NCBI RefSeq assembly: GCF_004799445.1
Contig: NZ_SSNA01000055.1
Location: forward strand, 159,817-223,816
From: Bradyrhizobium sp.
Lineage (GTDB): Bacteria; Pseudomonadota; Alphaproteobacteria; Rhizobiales; Xanthobacteraceae
Direction of reading: 5' to 3'
Length of the DNA stretch: 64,000 nucleotides
The position numbers and the translations under genes were made by a program. The notes beneath the pieces were generated by a model. It ran no database searches. It saw only the letters and a list, made by a program, of their open reading frames with translations, and had not been told where the DNA came from. Below, piece by piece: positions 46,645 through 55,459 of this stretch (within the stretch, counting starts at the first letter, position 1; each line of letters opens with the position of its first letter).

Positions 46645-47091
46645 ATGCCAGCGTTCATTACTTTCGGGCGAGTTCTGTTCGCCGTGCTTTTCATTGTCTC
46701 AGGGGCTTCCAAGCTTCTGGATCTGACGGCGACCACGCAAATGACCGAGAAGATTGTTCTTCCGGCGATGCTGGCAACCTACACCTCGCAGCTGGAGGGC
46801 CTGACCGGGATGTCGATGCCGCAGATGCTGGCGATTGCGGCGGGGGCGATCGAGCTGATCTGTGGCTTCATGATCGCGCTGAATTTCGGCGCGCGCTTTT
46901 TTGCGCTTCTGCTGATCCTGTTCGTGGCGTGCGCAACCTTCTACTTTCACGACTTCTGGAATCAAACCGGTGCTGACGCCAGGAACAACATGGTCCATGC
47001 GTTGAAAAATCTGTCGATCATCGGCGCGCTGTTCATGATCGCGGGATACGGCCGGATGTCGCGGGCACCGGAGCCCGCCTACGACGTCTAG
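46645..47091 (+). CDS. DoxX-family membrane protein
   Basis: The 148-residue protein has four membrane segments in the DoxX pattern: FITFGRVLFAVLFIVSGASKL at the N-terminus, then MLAIAAGAIELICGFMIAL, FFALLLILFVACATFYFHDF and LSIIGALFMIAGYG. The start at 46645 follows a gagg. DoxX proteins are membrane subunits with varied, mostly unproven roles, including redox processes. Its stop TAG overlaps the stop of the convergent reductase gene within a CTAG palindrome (47088-47091). Confidence 0.85.
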   Translation: MPAFITFGRVLFAVLFIVSGASKLLDLTATTQMTEKIVLPAMLATYTSQLEGLTGMSMPQMLAIAAGAIELICGFMIALNFGARFFALLLILFVACATFYFHDFWNQTGADARNNMVHALKNLSIIGALFMIAGYGRMSRAPEPAYDV

Positions 47092-47645
47092 ATCGTGCGC
47101 CGCCATGGTGTGACGGTAATGCCGTCGGCGATATCGAGGACCTGGCTTTCGCCGGCTCTTAAGCCATGGGCGGCCAGAATTTCCTGGGGTGAATGGCGGG
47201 GCACGCCGGGGAAGCACGGCACACCGCCGGGCAAATTGACGCGCGGCGCCTGGGAGAGCCAGAAGGTATCGTAGCGGTCCATAAACATCTCGAACACGGC
47301 CGGTCCGCCGATGATCGCGATCGTCCCGGAATCCACGCCGGCATGGTCGCAGGCGGCCTCGAACGAAGCGCCGGCCGGATTCCACAGCGTGGCCCTCGCA
47401 TTGGACGGATCGGGCGCAATGGCATTGATCTTCCGGGTCAGGATGATCCGCTTTCTGCCCGGCGAGTTCGGCTGGTCCTCGTAGGAATTCCGGCCGTGCA
47501 CGATCAGATCGGCGCGGTCGAGGGCGGCGGTGAAAAATCGCTTGTCGCCCTCGAATTTCAATTCATCCGGCATCGCACGCCCAGCGTTCGCCAGCATTCC
47601 GTCGGCGGACACGATGACATAGCCGTCGATGTGGAGCGCGGGCAC
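47088..47645 (-). CDS. Dihydrofolate reductase-like / RibD C-terminal domain protein
   Basis: The 185-residue protein starts with GTG at 47645. It has the DHFR-like fold signatures IDGYVIVSADGMLANA, DRADLIVHGRNSYED, RKRIILTRKI and the cofactor loop IAIIGGPAVFEMFMDRYD. It resembles RibD-C/DHFR-family reductases whose substrates are mostly unknown; it is shorter at the N-terminus than a true FolA. It ends in the CTAG shared with the DoxX gene. The polysaccharide deacetylase gene ends 24 bp beyond its start, on the same strand. Confidence 0.82.
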   Translation of the reverse strand: MPALHIDGYVIVSADGMLANAGRAMPDELKFEGDKRFFTAALDRADLIVHGRNSYEDQPNSPGRKRIILTRKINAIAPDPSNARATLWNPAGASFEAACDHAGVDSGTIAIIGGPAVFEMFMDRYDTFWLSQAPRVNLPGGVPCFPGVPRHSPQEILAAHGLRAGESQVLDIADGITVTPWRRTI

Positions 47646-47669
47646 GGACGTTTTCGTCAGCGGCCGGGA

Positions 47670-48614
47670 TTATTCCGAGATCGTCTGCACCACGCTGGAG
47701 ACGGGCCGGGAACTCACCGTCGGCAGCTTGGCGTCCTTCAGAACCTCTTCGTCGTATTGCGGAAGGGTCTCAACCCGCGCCTTCGCCTTCATCTGCACCA
47801 CCTTGTAGCCGCCGGCCTTCAGTTTGCGCAGCAGGGCAGGCAAGGCTTCTGCGGTATGCTTGTGGAAATCGTGCATCAGGATGATGCCCTTGCCGAGCTT
47901 GTCGAGCTTTTTCATCGTGACGTCGATCACCTGCTGCGGATTGCGCGCCTTGAAATCGAAGGAGTCGAGGTCGCAGGAGAACATTGCGATGTTCCGGGTG
48001 CCGAGATAGGTCACCATTTCAGGCGGGTGCTGCAGCGCCGGGAAGCGGAAGAAGGGCGAGGGCGAAGCGCCCAGCGCCCACTTCACCGCGCTGAAACCCT
48101 TCTCGATTTCTTCCTTGCGCTGGTCTTCCGTCAGCTTCTTGTTGGTGAGGGTCGCGTGCGACCAGGTATGCGATCCGACGGTGTGACCGGCCGCGAGAAC
48201 CTGCTTGAGGATTTCCGGGTAATAAGTCGCGTGCTTGCCGATCGGAAAAAAAATGCCGGTCGTGCACTCGTCCGCCAAGGTCTTCAGCACCGAGGGCGTG
48301 TTGAGCGGCCACGGACCGTCGTCGAACGTCAGCACCACTTCCTTGTCGCGCAGGAAATCGAGCTGCTTGAAGTGCTCGAATCCGAAGCCCGGTCCGCCCG
48401 TGGTGTCGATCTCGACGACGCGGCCGATCCCAAGCGCATCCGGATTTGCGCAAGGCGTCTTTGCCTGCGCGGGTGCCGCGGCGGGCATGGGCGCTGCTGC
48501 CGCCGTCGCGGCTGGCGCGGCGTTGTTCTTGGGGGCGGGGGTCTGCGACCACGCTGCACCCGACATGCACAGCGAAACCGCGCCTGCAAAGATCAAACCT
48601 GCCGCAATACGCAT
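47670..48614 (-). CDS. Polysaccharide deacetylase (NodB-domain, CE4)
   Basis: The 314-residue exported protein has a signal peptide ending SGAAWSQ and an Ala/Pro linker, then a NodB domain (from about residue 90). Motif 1 is VVLTFDDGPWPLNT, with the catalytic and metal Asp pair. Motif 2 is GSHTWSHATL, providing two metal histidines, and motif 3 is FFRFPALQHP. Motif 4-like ILMHDFHKHT supplies another His. It probably deacetylates a periplasmic or cell-surface glycan. The nodABC genes are absent here, so it need not be symbiotic. Confidence 0.88.
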   Translation of the reverse strand: MRIAAGLIFAGAVSLCMSGAAWSQTPAPKNNAAPAATAAAAPMPAAAPAQAKTPCANPDALGIGRVVEIDTTGGPGFGFEHFKQLDFLRDKEVVLTFDDGPWPLNTPSVLKTLADECTTGIFFPIGKHATYYPEILKQVLAAGHTVGSHTWSHATLTNKKLTEDQRKEEIEKGFSAVKWALGASPSPFFRFPALQHPPEMVTYLGTRNIAMFSCDLDSFDFKARNPQQVIDVTMKKLDKLGKGIILMHDFHKHTAEALPALLRKLKAGGYKVVQMKAKARVETLPQYDEEVLKDAKLPTVSSRPVSSVVQTISE

Positions 48615-48805
48615 GGTGTTCTTCCTCTACCGTGATCGCGCGCCCGGCCTCGGCGTTTTGCCGTCGCCTGAGCGATTTCCTGCCCCGATCATGATAGCCT
48701 AGTTGGAGCTGTGCGGCCACGGCAACGGCTTTTTCGCCGCCGGTGGATTTGTCGCACAGACCGGTTAATTCCGGGGGTTTTGGCCTTTAGTCCTGACGCG
48801 CCGGG

Positions 48806-49381
48806 TCAGGAGTCAGCGAGCGCCCGCGCAATCGCGGTTTTGACCCGTGTATCCAGCGGCTCCACGGTTTCAGGGAACACCTCGGCGATATAGCCATCGC
48901 GGCCAATCAGGTATTTGTGGAAGTTCCATCGAGGAACGTCCTTCGGCCGCGCATTTGCGGCCCATTTGTAGAATGGGTGCGCGTCCGGGCCTCTCACCAC
49001 GGTCTTTGCCGCGATTGGAAAGGTAACGCCATATTGGTGCTGGGTGGTCTCCGCGATCTCGGTGGCGCCGCCGGGTTCCTGTGCGCCGAAATCGTTGGAG
49101 GGAACGCCGATGATCATCAGGCCCCGGTCATGAAACTCGGTCCACAGCTGCTGCAAGCCGGCATATTGCGGCGTGAAGCCACACAATGACGCCGTGTTGA
49201 CGATCAGCACCGGACGGCCGGCATAGTCCGCCAGACTGATATCGGCTCCGGCCAAGGCGGGAAAGGAAAAGGCGTAGGCGGTGACCTTGGTCATTGCGGC
49301 CTGTGCGCCGGCGGTCGGTGTCCATGCCTGACTTATCGGCGCGGCCAGCGCTGCAGTGAGAATTGTCCTCCGGTCGATCAT
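48806..49381 (-). CDS. Glutathione peroxidase-family protein, exported
   Basis: The 191-residue protein begins with a twin-arginine-like signal (MIDRRTILTAALAAPISQAW). A GPx fold follows, with peroxidatic Cys67 in NTASLCGFTPQYAGLQ, the Gln in this helix, and the Trp of WNFHKYLIG that completes the catalytic set. It is a cysteine-type enzyme rather than a selenocysteine one, and most bacterial homologues use thioredoxin. The exported location suggests protection of the periplasm. The ATG at 49381 is preferred over 49525. Confidence 0.88.
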   Translation of the reverse strand: MIDRRTILTAALAAPISQAWTPTAGAQAAMTKVTAYAFSFPALAGADISLADYAGRPVLIVNTASLCGFTPQYAGLQQLWTEFHDRGLMIIGVPSNDFGAQEPGGATEIAETTQHQYGVTFPIAAKTVVRGPDAHPFYKWAANARPKDVPRWNFHKYLIGRDGYIAEVFPETVEPLDTRVKTAIARALADS

Positions 49382-49460
49382 CGAAAGCCCCCTGGGTTCA
49401 TCATGATCAAGGCTGGCCGAAACTAGCGCAAGCGGCGCGCGGGTGCCTCTCAACAAGCCG

Positions 49461-51101
49461 TTATGAGCGGGCCGCAGGGCACCAGGGCAACGAGAGCAGC
49501 GGAATATAGTGGCGGTTCCATTCACATATCGATTCCGGCCCCCTGCGCATGAAGGCGTATTTGATCGGCTCGGCCTGGCCGACCGCGATATGCAATCCGA
49601 ACAGAACCATTGCGATGGGATAGGTCCACTGACGAAAGCGCAGCTCGGTCAGGGAATCGAGCAGGATCGCGCCCGCGAGGATGATCAGGGGATCGGTAAA
49701 GATGAAATATTCGGATTTCAGTCCGCGTCGCACGCCAAGCGCGTCGATACCGGTCGCCGCCAGCAGGAGGACGAGGGCTTGGACCGCGGTCTGCTTTTCG
49801 CCGCGTATCCACGCATAAACGATGCCGGGCACGATCAGCCAGGTGAGAAACACGGTCGGACGCGGCGAGGAATGCAGCACGAAAGTGTAGCGCGCAAGGA
49901 CCGATGCGATTCCATCGAGCAGGAGCCACAGAATTCCGGACGGCCTGGATTCGCCCGCCGCAGCGTTCGTGCCCGCATCGGCAAAGGTCAGCATTTTTTC
50001 CAGCGGATTGAACACCGCGATCACGTTGCCGGGGTTGTATGCGAGATCGAGCGCCAGCAGCGCCACCAAAGCGCCGGCGGCGACCGCCAGCATCGACGCC
50101 AACGTCTCGGTCGCGCTGACGTGCCAGATCACGGCGTAGGCGATCATGCAGCCGGCTGTCAGGACCAATAGCGCAGCCTGATAGATGCCGAAGCGGCCGA
50201 GCAACAGCGGATGAAACAGCGCGGCATCGAGCAGGGCGCGATCAAAGCCGGTGGCGATGAGCGGCCACGCCGCCCACGCCGCCACCACGGCCGCGACAGC
50301 TGCGATTATCGCCGGCCAGCCCGATCGTGTCTGGCGCCAGAACGCGACGCTGGCGCTTCCCGCGCATCCGAACGGCATGACCAGAACCGGCAGTGCGCCG
50401 ATCAGCAGGATCGCCTGCACCTTGTTTTCGAGACCCACCATGCAGAGTGCCGCCGCCGCCGCCATCCCGAGCGGCCGCGCCACACCGGCGCGGCGCCCGA
50501 TCGCGATCAGGATCATGAGCGCAAAGATGACCGGACACGCCGCGACAAGCTCGGTGCGCAAAATCCGCGAATGCACGGCGACGCCGCCGGAAAATGCGAA
50601 TGCAAAGGTCGCGATCAGCGCCACGCGCCAGTCGCGCACGATGAGGCGGAGCAGCGCCGCAAAAATCAGCACGCAACCGGTCGCGATCAGAAACGCGAGA
50701 ACGCGACCGGCGCGAACGGCGCTGGTCATGGCGGCGTCGAAGGCTCCGGGGTCGGAGGCCGCCGGAATCGCGGATAACGAGTAGGAGTTGAGCAGGCCAA
50801 GACGATGCAGCAGCTCGAACCAGGCCTTGACGGACAGGATGGTTATGTAGCCGGTGTGATCAAAGAACAGCTGCGGCTTGCCGTCGTTGAGGACAAGCGC
50901 GTTATAGATCACCATGAAATCCATGTCGGCGTTACGCCAGTAGATCAGCGCGTAGCCGTACAGCAGGAACGAGACTGCCATCCCGGCGAGAATCGCCGTC
51001 AATCCCCATTGCCAGCCGAGAAATGTCAGTCGGTCGAAGGCATCTGGCGCCGCGCGGATCCGCGGTGAGGTCGTTGAGGCCCGGGTGGGAGATTGGTCCA
51101 T
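49461..51101 (-). CDS. Multi-pass membrane protein, glycosyltransferase family 39-like
   Basis: The 546-residue protein has about 11 membrane segments and a soluble C-terminus. The first extracytoplasmic loop (NADMDFMVIYNALVLNDGKP) contains the Asp residues common in GT39/ArnT-like enzymes that use lipid-linked sugars. HSRILRTELVAACPVIFALM follows, with the usual Arg-Glu pair. The family is not certain, and no substrate is suggested. It is a possible cell-envelope modifier. It is on the same strand as the L,D-transpeptidase gene. Confidence 0.7.
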   Translation of the reverse strand: MDQSPTRASTTSPRIRAAPDAFDRLTFLGWQWGLTAILAGMAVSFLLYGYALIYWRNADMDFMVIYNALVLNDGKPQLFFDHTGYITILSVKAWFELLHRLGLLNSYSLSAIPAASDPGAFDAAMTSAVRAGRVLAFLIATGCVLIFAALLRLIVRDWRVALIATFAFAFSGGVAVHSRILRTELVAACPVIFALMILIAIGRRAGVARPLGMAAAAALCMVGLENKVQAILLIGALPVLVMPFGCAGSASVAFWRQTRSGWPAIIAAVAAVVAAWAAWPLIATGFDRALLDAALFHPLLLGRFGIYQAALLVLTAGCMIAYAVIWHVSATETLASMLAVAAGALVALLALDLAYNPGNVIAVFNPLEKMLTFADAGTNAAAGESRPSGILWLLLDGIASVLARYTFVLHSSPRPTVFLTWLIVPGIVYAWIRGEKQTAVQALVLLLAATGIDALGVRRGLKSEYFIFTDPLIILAGAILLDSLTELRFRQWTYPIAMVLFGLHIAVGQAEPIKYAFMRRGPESICEWNRHYIPLLSLPWCPAARS

Positions 51102-51174
51102 GCCGGCGGTCTTTTAGCCCAGCCTCTGGCTCAAAGCGACGGGAGACCGAAGGGCGGGGCCCTCCCGAAAAGGC

Positions 51175-52932
51175 CTAACGCAGCGAAACGATGAAATCCG
51201 TTCCTTCGCCGGTTTCGCCGGCGGCGATGCCCTGATCCGAAACGATGATCGATCCAGCGGTCGAAAGCGCCTCGGTAATCCTTGCCATGGTGTCGGCGGG
51301 TAGGGTGAGACGATCCAGCGCTTCGGCGGGACTGTCCGGCACCGGCAACGGCTTCACCTCAACCGAGCCAGCGCCCGCGATCTTGCGCCGACGCAAGCTG
51401 CGCTCGTCCTCGTCGCGCCGCACGGCATTCCTGGCGGGCGCGGGGAGCGAGACCACCGACCAGTGCAGGACGTTGGCATCGCCCTTGTCGACCTGCGCGG
51501 TGAACACATGCGTTCCGAGCGGCCGGTCGCTGGGCGCGATCGTCACGGGCACCTCGAACAGCGGTGCGAAATTCTGCCGGACATAGAGCTTTGAATCCTT
51601 GCGGCTGACGAACACCGCGATCTGCCCGGCACGCTTGAGCGCCGTAGCCCATGCCGGATCAGGCTTCGGGACGGCGGCCTTCACGACATCGGTCGGGCGA
51701 CTCTGATCCTTCTTCGCTTCCGGGATGGCGGCGGGAGCTACCAGCGCCTGGGCACTTTGGTCAGGCTTCTCGCTTGGCTTCTCGATTGCCTTGGGGGCCG
51801 CGGTTGTCGGCGCGTCAGCCTTGATGTTTTCGCGTGCCACGGTCTCGATCTTGACGGCCACGACGTCCGGGCTTCCTGCGGCCTCGTCGGCCTTCTTTTC
51901 CGCGAAATCGACTGCGTCGGCTTTAGCCGGCTCGATTTCGGCAGATGTGACTTCAGATGATTTGGCGTCGGCTGTTTTTTCAGCGGCGACTTTGTCGTCG
52001 GATGAAGCGGCCGGTGACGCGTTCCGGCTGGCTGGCGCGGCATCGGACATCGTGACCGCAAGGTTGGCCGCCGGCAAAGCAGCGCTGGCATCGGCGGTTC
52101 GGGTCTGCGACGGCCCCGGAGCCGGTGTTTCGTCCGCTGCCGGCTTGGCGCTGCCATCGTGACCAAGGGTCGGTCTGAGCTCGGCGACCGCCTCCGAGAT
52201 TACGGGCTTGGTGTTCGCGTCCGTGCCGACGGTCTTGTCGACGTTTGCAGCGGCCGGCGCGTCCTGGTTCGGTTGGGCGGCTGCGATCGGCTGAGGCGGG
52301 ACCTTCAATGCAGCGAGAAGCGGATGCGAGAAGCTGACTGGGGTGATCTCGCCGGGCGTGACGACGACCCGCGCGCCCATTTTGGTCCAGTTCCACATCT
52401 TCACGGCAAAGGCCATGGGCATGCGGATACAACCATGCGATGCCGGATGGCCGGGCAGTACGCCGGCATGCATGGCCACGCCCGACCAGGTGATCCGCTG
52501 CATATAGGGCATGGGAGCGCCGCTATAGATGTTGGAATGGTGCAATTTGTGTTTTTGAATGACGCTGAAAACACCCATCGGCGTCGGGTGGCCAGGCATG
52601 CCCGTGGAAATCGGGGTTTCCGCGAAGAATCCGTTGGCGTCGTAAACCCTCATTCTTTGCTGGGCGATCGAGATCGAGATGATCAGCGGTCCCTGCGGCT
52701 TGGCCGATTCCTTCTCGGCAAGCTCGGCCTTTTTTTCAGGATGACGGCGCTTTCCCTGGCGAGACGGGGGAACCGTTGGACCGGGCCGCGAAAGGGCCGG
52801 ATCGGAATCGGACCAGTAATACAGCGCGGCTTCCGCCTGTGAGGCGATGCCGATCGCTCCGACCGCAGTGAAAATGGCAAATCGCCAAAGCCGTTTGGCC
52901 AAAAAAGCAGCGGTATGCCCGTTCACGCGCAT
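51175..52932 (-). CDS. L,D-transpeptidase (YkuD) with a second degenerate domain
   Basis: The 585-residue protein has a signal peptide (cleaved near SQAEAA) and a catalytic YkuD domain at about residues 83-200 with HAGVLPGHPASHGCIR: His155, Ser165, His166, catalytic Cys168 and Arg170. A long Ala/Pro/Thr-rich linker (200-430) leads to a second YkuD-like beta segment at about 434-480 (IAVFVSRKDSKLYVRQNF). This segment lacks the HxxxxSHGC motif. L,D-transpeptidases crosslink peptidoglycan or attach proteins to it. The second domain may bind peptidoglycan. Confidence 0.88.
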   Translation of the reverse strand: MRVNGHTAAFLAKRLWRFAIFTAVGAIGIASQAEAALYYWSDSDPALSRPGPTVPPSRQGKRRHPEKKAELAEKESAKPQGPLIISISIAQQRMRVYDANGFFAETPISTGMPGHPTPMGVFSVIQKHKLHHSNIYSGAPMPYMQRITWSGVAMHAGVLPGHPASHGCIRMPMAFAVKMWNWTKMGARVVVTPGEITPVSFSHPLLAALKVPPQPIAAAQPNQDAPAAANVDKTVGTDANTKPVISEAVAELRPTLGHDGSAKPAADETPAPGPSQTRTADASAALPAANLAVTMSDAAPASRNASPAASSDDKVAAEKTADAKSSEVTSAEIEPAKADAVDFAEKKADEAAGSPDVVAVKIETVARENIKADAPTTAAPKAIEKPSEKPDQSAQALVAPAAIPEAKKDQSRPTDVVKAAVPKPDPAWATALKRAGQIAVFVSRKDSKLYVRQNFAPLFEVPVTIAPSDRPLGTHVFTAQVDKGDANVLHWSVVSLPAPARNAVRRDEDERSLRRRKIAGAGSVEVKPLPVPDSPAEALDRLTLPADTMARITEALSTAGSIIVSDQGIAAGETGEGTDFIVSLR

Positions 52933-53137
52933 CTTCCTCGAATCCCAACTCTTGAGATTTAGTGTTGCAGACGAGATACGCGTTCACCAGCGCAACGCGT
53001 CCAGCACCCGCGATTTGGCCCCAAGCGTAACAAAAAAGCCTCACATTAGGTTAAACGCCGGACGGCACCGGTTACCGGCAGGCTTTCGGCGCTTGTTGCC
53101 AGTGCCTACATCAATGAATCCGCGGACGGAGACAGCC

Positions 53138-53683
53138 ATGACACGCCAAGCCTTAAGCCAACATGACACACGATGGGGACGCCGGGCGCTGTTGGCGCTC
53201 GCGCTGGTGTTGTGGCCGGTTTCGACGGCCTTGGCGGCCGACGAACCGGACCTGATCTTCCGTCGTTCAACCGTCTTCAAGTGGCTCACTCCCAACGACA
53301 AGCTCGCCACCTATGGCGTAGACGATCCCGAAGTCGAAGGGGTGGCTTGTCACTTCACGGTGCCAGAAAGGGGCGGCGTCAAGGGCTGGCTGGGGATTGC
53401 CGAGGAAGTCTCGGATATTTCATTGGCATGCCGCCAGATCGGGCCGATCCACTTCAAGAACAAGCTGGAGCAGGGCGACGATATGTTCCGGCAGCGGCGC
53501 TCGCTGTTCTTCAAGAAGATGCAGATCGTGCGCGGCTGCGACGCCAAACGGAACGTATTGGTCTATATGGTCTATTCGGACAGGCTGATCGAAGGGTCAC
53601 CGAAGAATTCGACCTCCTCGGTACCCATCATGCCCTGGGGATCCGGCGATGCGGTTCAAAAATGTGGCGAGTTCATCCAGTAG
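53138..53683 (+). CDS. CreA-family protein
   Basis: The 181-residue exported protein has a signal peptide (WGRRALLALALVLWPVSTAL, cleaved after AADEP). The CreA domain follows, with two cysteines (VEGVACHFTV, ISLACRQIGP), VRGCDAKRNVLVYMVYSDRL, and a final Cys near the end. The role of CreA proteins is unknown. The ATG at 53138 has GGAGA at eight bases. The stop codon falls inside a 21-bp tandem duplication (53669-53710), so the native C-terminus may have been altered. Confidence 0.88.
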   Translation: MTRQALSQHDTRWGRRALLALALVLWPVSTALAADEPDLIFRRSTVFKWLTPNDKLATYGVDDPEVEGVACHFTVPERGGVKGWLGIAEEVSDISLACRQIGPIHFKNKLEQGDDMFRQRRSLFFKKMQIVRGCDAKRNVLVYMVYSDRLIEGSPKNSTSSVPIMPWGSGDAVQKCGEFIQ

Positions 53684-53710
53684 CTGAATGAGTTCGTCCA
53701 GTAGCTGAAA
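53669..53710. repeat. 21-bp tandem duplication across the creA stop
   Basis: Two adjacent 21-bp units (53669-53689 and 53690-53710) differ at two positions and read gagttcatccagtagctgaa-like. The creA stop TAG lies in the first unit. The unit length is a multiple of three, so expansion stays in frame but the TAG keeps the reading frame closed. Confidence 0.8.
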
Positions 53711-53723
53711 TCGGGATGATGTA

Positions 53724-53745
53724 CCCCGAAGCTACGGCTTCGGGG
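53724..53745. terminator. Hairpin after creA
   Basis: A perfect 8-bp inverted repeat, ccccgaag (53724-53731) and cttcgggg (53738-53745), with a 6-base loop lies 41 bp after the CreA-family stop. No U-tract follows, so it is a weak terminator candidate only. Confidence 0.4.
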
Positions 53746-54164
53746 AAGCCGGCCGCGGGCGAACCCACGGCTCGGTCCGCGCGTTGGGGTCACGGCAGCC
53801 CACCAGGTGCACCAACTTTTGCGGCACCGATTCATTGCCGCGGCCGCTGTCGCCATGCTGCTGTGACATCGCGCCACAAATCCTCTCCAGGTCCGCTTTC
53901 ACCGGGCCTCTGCCGTCGATCCGCAACTGGGGAAACCCGTCAGGTCCAGCCAGGCTTTCAACACTTGGCCGACGGAGTTTGCGAGTCGGGCCGGCCTTGC
54001 CAACATCGATGTTGCCATTGCCCACGATGCGGTCCTTGGTTGAGGTGTTTGTGGCAACGCCCAACTCCCGATAAAAGTTGCATGCGGTTTGACGAATTAG
54101 CCAGGCGGAAGGTCCCGGTTCATGGCAGCCGGCGATCGGTCCCGCTCTCTTCACCCGAGAGAAG
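53746..54164. other. Gene-poor region after the CreA-family gene
   Basis: About 420 bp in which I cannot support a gene. A minus-strand frame (53732-54178) is long enough for 148 residues, but its translation has no family resemblance, no clear ribosome-binding site and a GC-rich composition. It may be a remnant of a former gene. No tRNA or obvious repeat is present apart from the hairpin at 53724-53745. Confidence 0.4.
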
Positions 54165-54326
54165 TTAAGAAGTGGCATTGGCCTTCATGCCGGCGTTGGG
54201 GCCGCCTGGGCCAATGAACGACCGCATCTCGGCCAATGGCCGACGGTCGTCCGGTGCATCGTCGTCGCTGGTTTTGGCTTGCCGGGCGACGCCGGGAGGC
54301 CCGGACGAGTGCTCTTCCGGAGGCAT
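54165..54326 (-). CDS. Small hypothetical protein, 53 aa
   Basis: A polar, Pro/Asp/Gly-rich frame (MPPEEHSSGPPGVARQAK, then RPLAEMRSFIGPGG) ends at 54165. The start is uncertain: ATG at 54326 has no good ribosome-binding site, and a TTG at 54386 with AGGAG too close would add 20 residues. GC-rich third positions and the absence of a better frame on the other strand support coding. The function is unknown. Confidence 0.45.
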   Translation of the reverse strand: MPPEEHSSGPPGVARQAKTSDDDAPDDRRPLAEMRSFIGPGGPNAGMKANATS

Positions 54327-54506
54327 GCTGCTGAAATTATTTGTCTTTTTGACGTAGTGTTTCGTCCGGCTGCGGCGACGAAACAATTCTCCTGACCGAC
54401 GAAACCATTTTCGGCTTCGACGCAGAACTCCGGAAACGGCGGATGGTTACCAATTTCGCCAAGAGAAACGGCGAACAGCGCCGGCAGAAAAACCGGAGAC
54501 AGTCAA

Positions 54507-54665
54507 ATGCGAACCCTCAGTTTCCTCCTCGCTTTCGCCTTCGTGCTGGCTGGACCAACATTGGCTGGTTCGCCGGATGGCAACCTGCCGGGTTTCGGCG
54601 CGTTCGCCTATAGCGGCTCGGCGTTGGTCACGGCCGCGCCCGCCATCGTTGTTGCGGCCCGTTAG
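54507..54665 (+). CDS. Small secreted peptide, 52 aa
   Basis: ATG at 54507 follows a GGAGA at about eight bases. A signal peptide (MRTLSFLLAFAFVLAGPTLA) leads to a mature part of about 32 residues rich in Gly, Ala and Val with no cysteine (GSPDGNLPGFGAFAYSGS, ending VVAAR). The function is unknown. The next gene starts 38 bp downstream on the same strand and is also secreted, so the two may be transcribed together. Confidence 0.65.
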   Translation: MRTLSFLLAFAFVLAGPTLAGSPDGNLPGFGAFAYSGSALVTAAPAIVVAAR

Positions 54666-54703
54666 GACGCAGCTGAGCGGAATTTTTGCCGGCAAGGCCT
54701 GGT

Positions 54704-55069
54704 ATGTTTTTTCGTATCTGTTCCGTCGTGATTGTTGGCTGGCTCGTTCTGGGCGGACCTGTGCGCGCCCAGCCGCGATCACTGATTAAACCGACCGATC
54801 CGCGCGGAGAATTCGTGCGGCAATGCGCTGCCCGTATGGTGGGGCGCTGGGAGCATCCAGAATCCGTTTGCGGTTGCCTTCATGACTACGCGGCCGCCGC
54901 TGTAGAAGACACCGATCTGCGCTCGGCGTTGCTGCGCGGGATCAGCGAAACCGGCGTGCCGACCATCGAGACCGAATGGGTACCGCCCGCCAAACGGTCC
55001 GAGATCGGAGCAACCTTCACAAAGGTTGCAAAGCCGACGCTGCAGTGCATGTTCGAGCCGTTGAAATAG
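54704..55069 (+). CDS. Secreted hypothetical protein with four cysteines
   Basis: The protein has 121 residues if translation starts at 54704; an ATG at 54686 would add six. An N-terminal signal (MFFRICSVVIVGWLVLGGPV, cleaved after RAQ) precedes a helical mature domain with cysteines in FVRQCAARM, VCGCLHDYAA and LQCMFEPLK. The Cys-x-Cys and paired spacing suggest disulfides in the periplasm. No family is recognised with confidence. Confidence 0.65.
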   Translation: MFFRICSVVIVGWLVLGGPVRAQPRSLIKPTDPRGEFVRQCAARMVGRWEHPESVCGCLHDYAAAAVEDTDLRSALLRGISETGVPTIETEWVPPAKRSEIGATFTKVAKPTLQCMFEPLK

Positions 55070-55159
55070 GCTGGCTTCCGGGAAACCTGTCATCGCTGCA
55101 AAGGAATGGTGGCGGACATCGGCTAACGACCGTCCGCCCGCCGGAGTGAGGGCGCACCG

Positions 55160-55459
55160 TTATTTTCTTTGCTTGGGTCCCAAACGCGGAACGCACTTGC
55201 TCGCCCGGACCACCCCGCCCGAGCTCATCTTGGCGCCGGAAATCTCCTTGACCTGGCCGGCGGGGCAAGTTCCGTCATCGACCTTGATGCGCTGCCCGAG
55301 CCGCAAGTCGCCGATATCCTGCTCGCGAGAAACCTGTTGTGCCGGTGTCGGGGTAACCAGCCCGATCATGGCGCAGCCACCAAGCAGCAGAAGTGCAAAT
55401 ACCGGTGACGACCGGCGTTTGACGGGCGGCAGCTTCATGATCGGCGCATTCTGTCTCAC
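55160..55459 (-). CDS. DUF6719-like exported protein
   Basis: Up to 99 residues: GTG at 55459 overlaps the stop of the preceding small gene (GTGA), while ATG at 55438 would give 92. The signal segment FALLLLGGCAMIGLVTPTPA may be a lipobox-type or an ordinary signal. The mature part (IGDLRLGQRIKVDDGTCPA, then VKEISGAKMSSGGVV, ending with a Cys) resembles a small secreted family I remember as DUF6719. The function is unknown. It probably forms an operon with the 50-residue membrane protein. Confidence 0.65.
   Translation of the reverse strand: MRQNAPIMKLPPVKRRSSPVFALLLLGGCAMIGLVTPTPAQQVSREQDIGDLRLGQRIKVDDGTCPAGQVKEISGAKMSSGGVVRASKCVPRLGPKQRK

Noticed and set aside
47193..48635. Long plus-strand frame across the DHFR-like and deacetylase genes
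   Set aside because: Its translation is His/Arg-rich and antisense to clear catalytic motifs; treated as a shadow.
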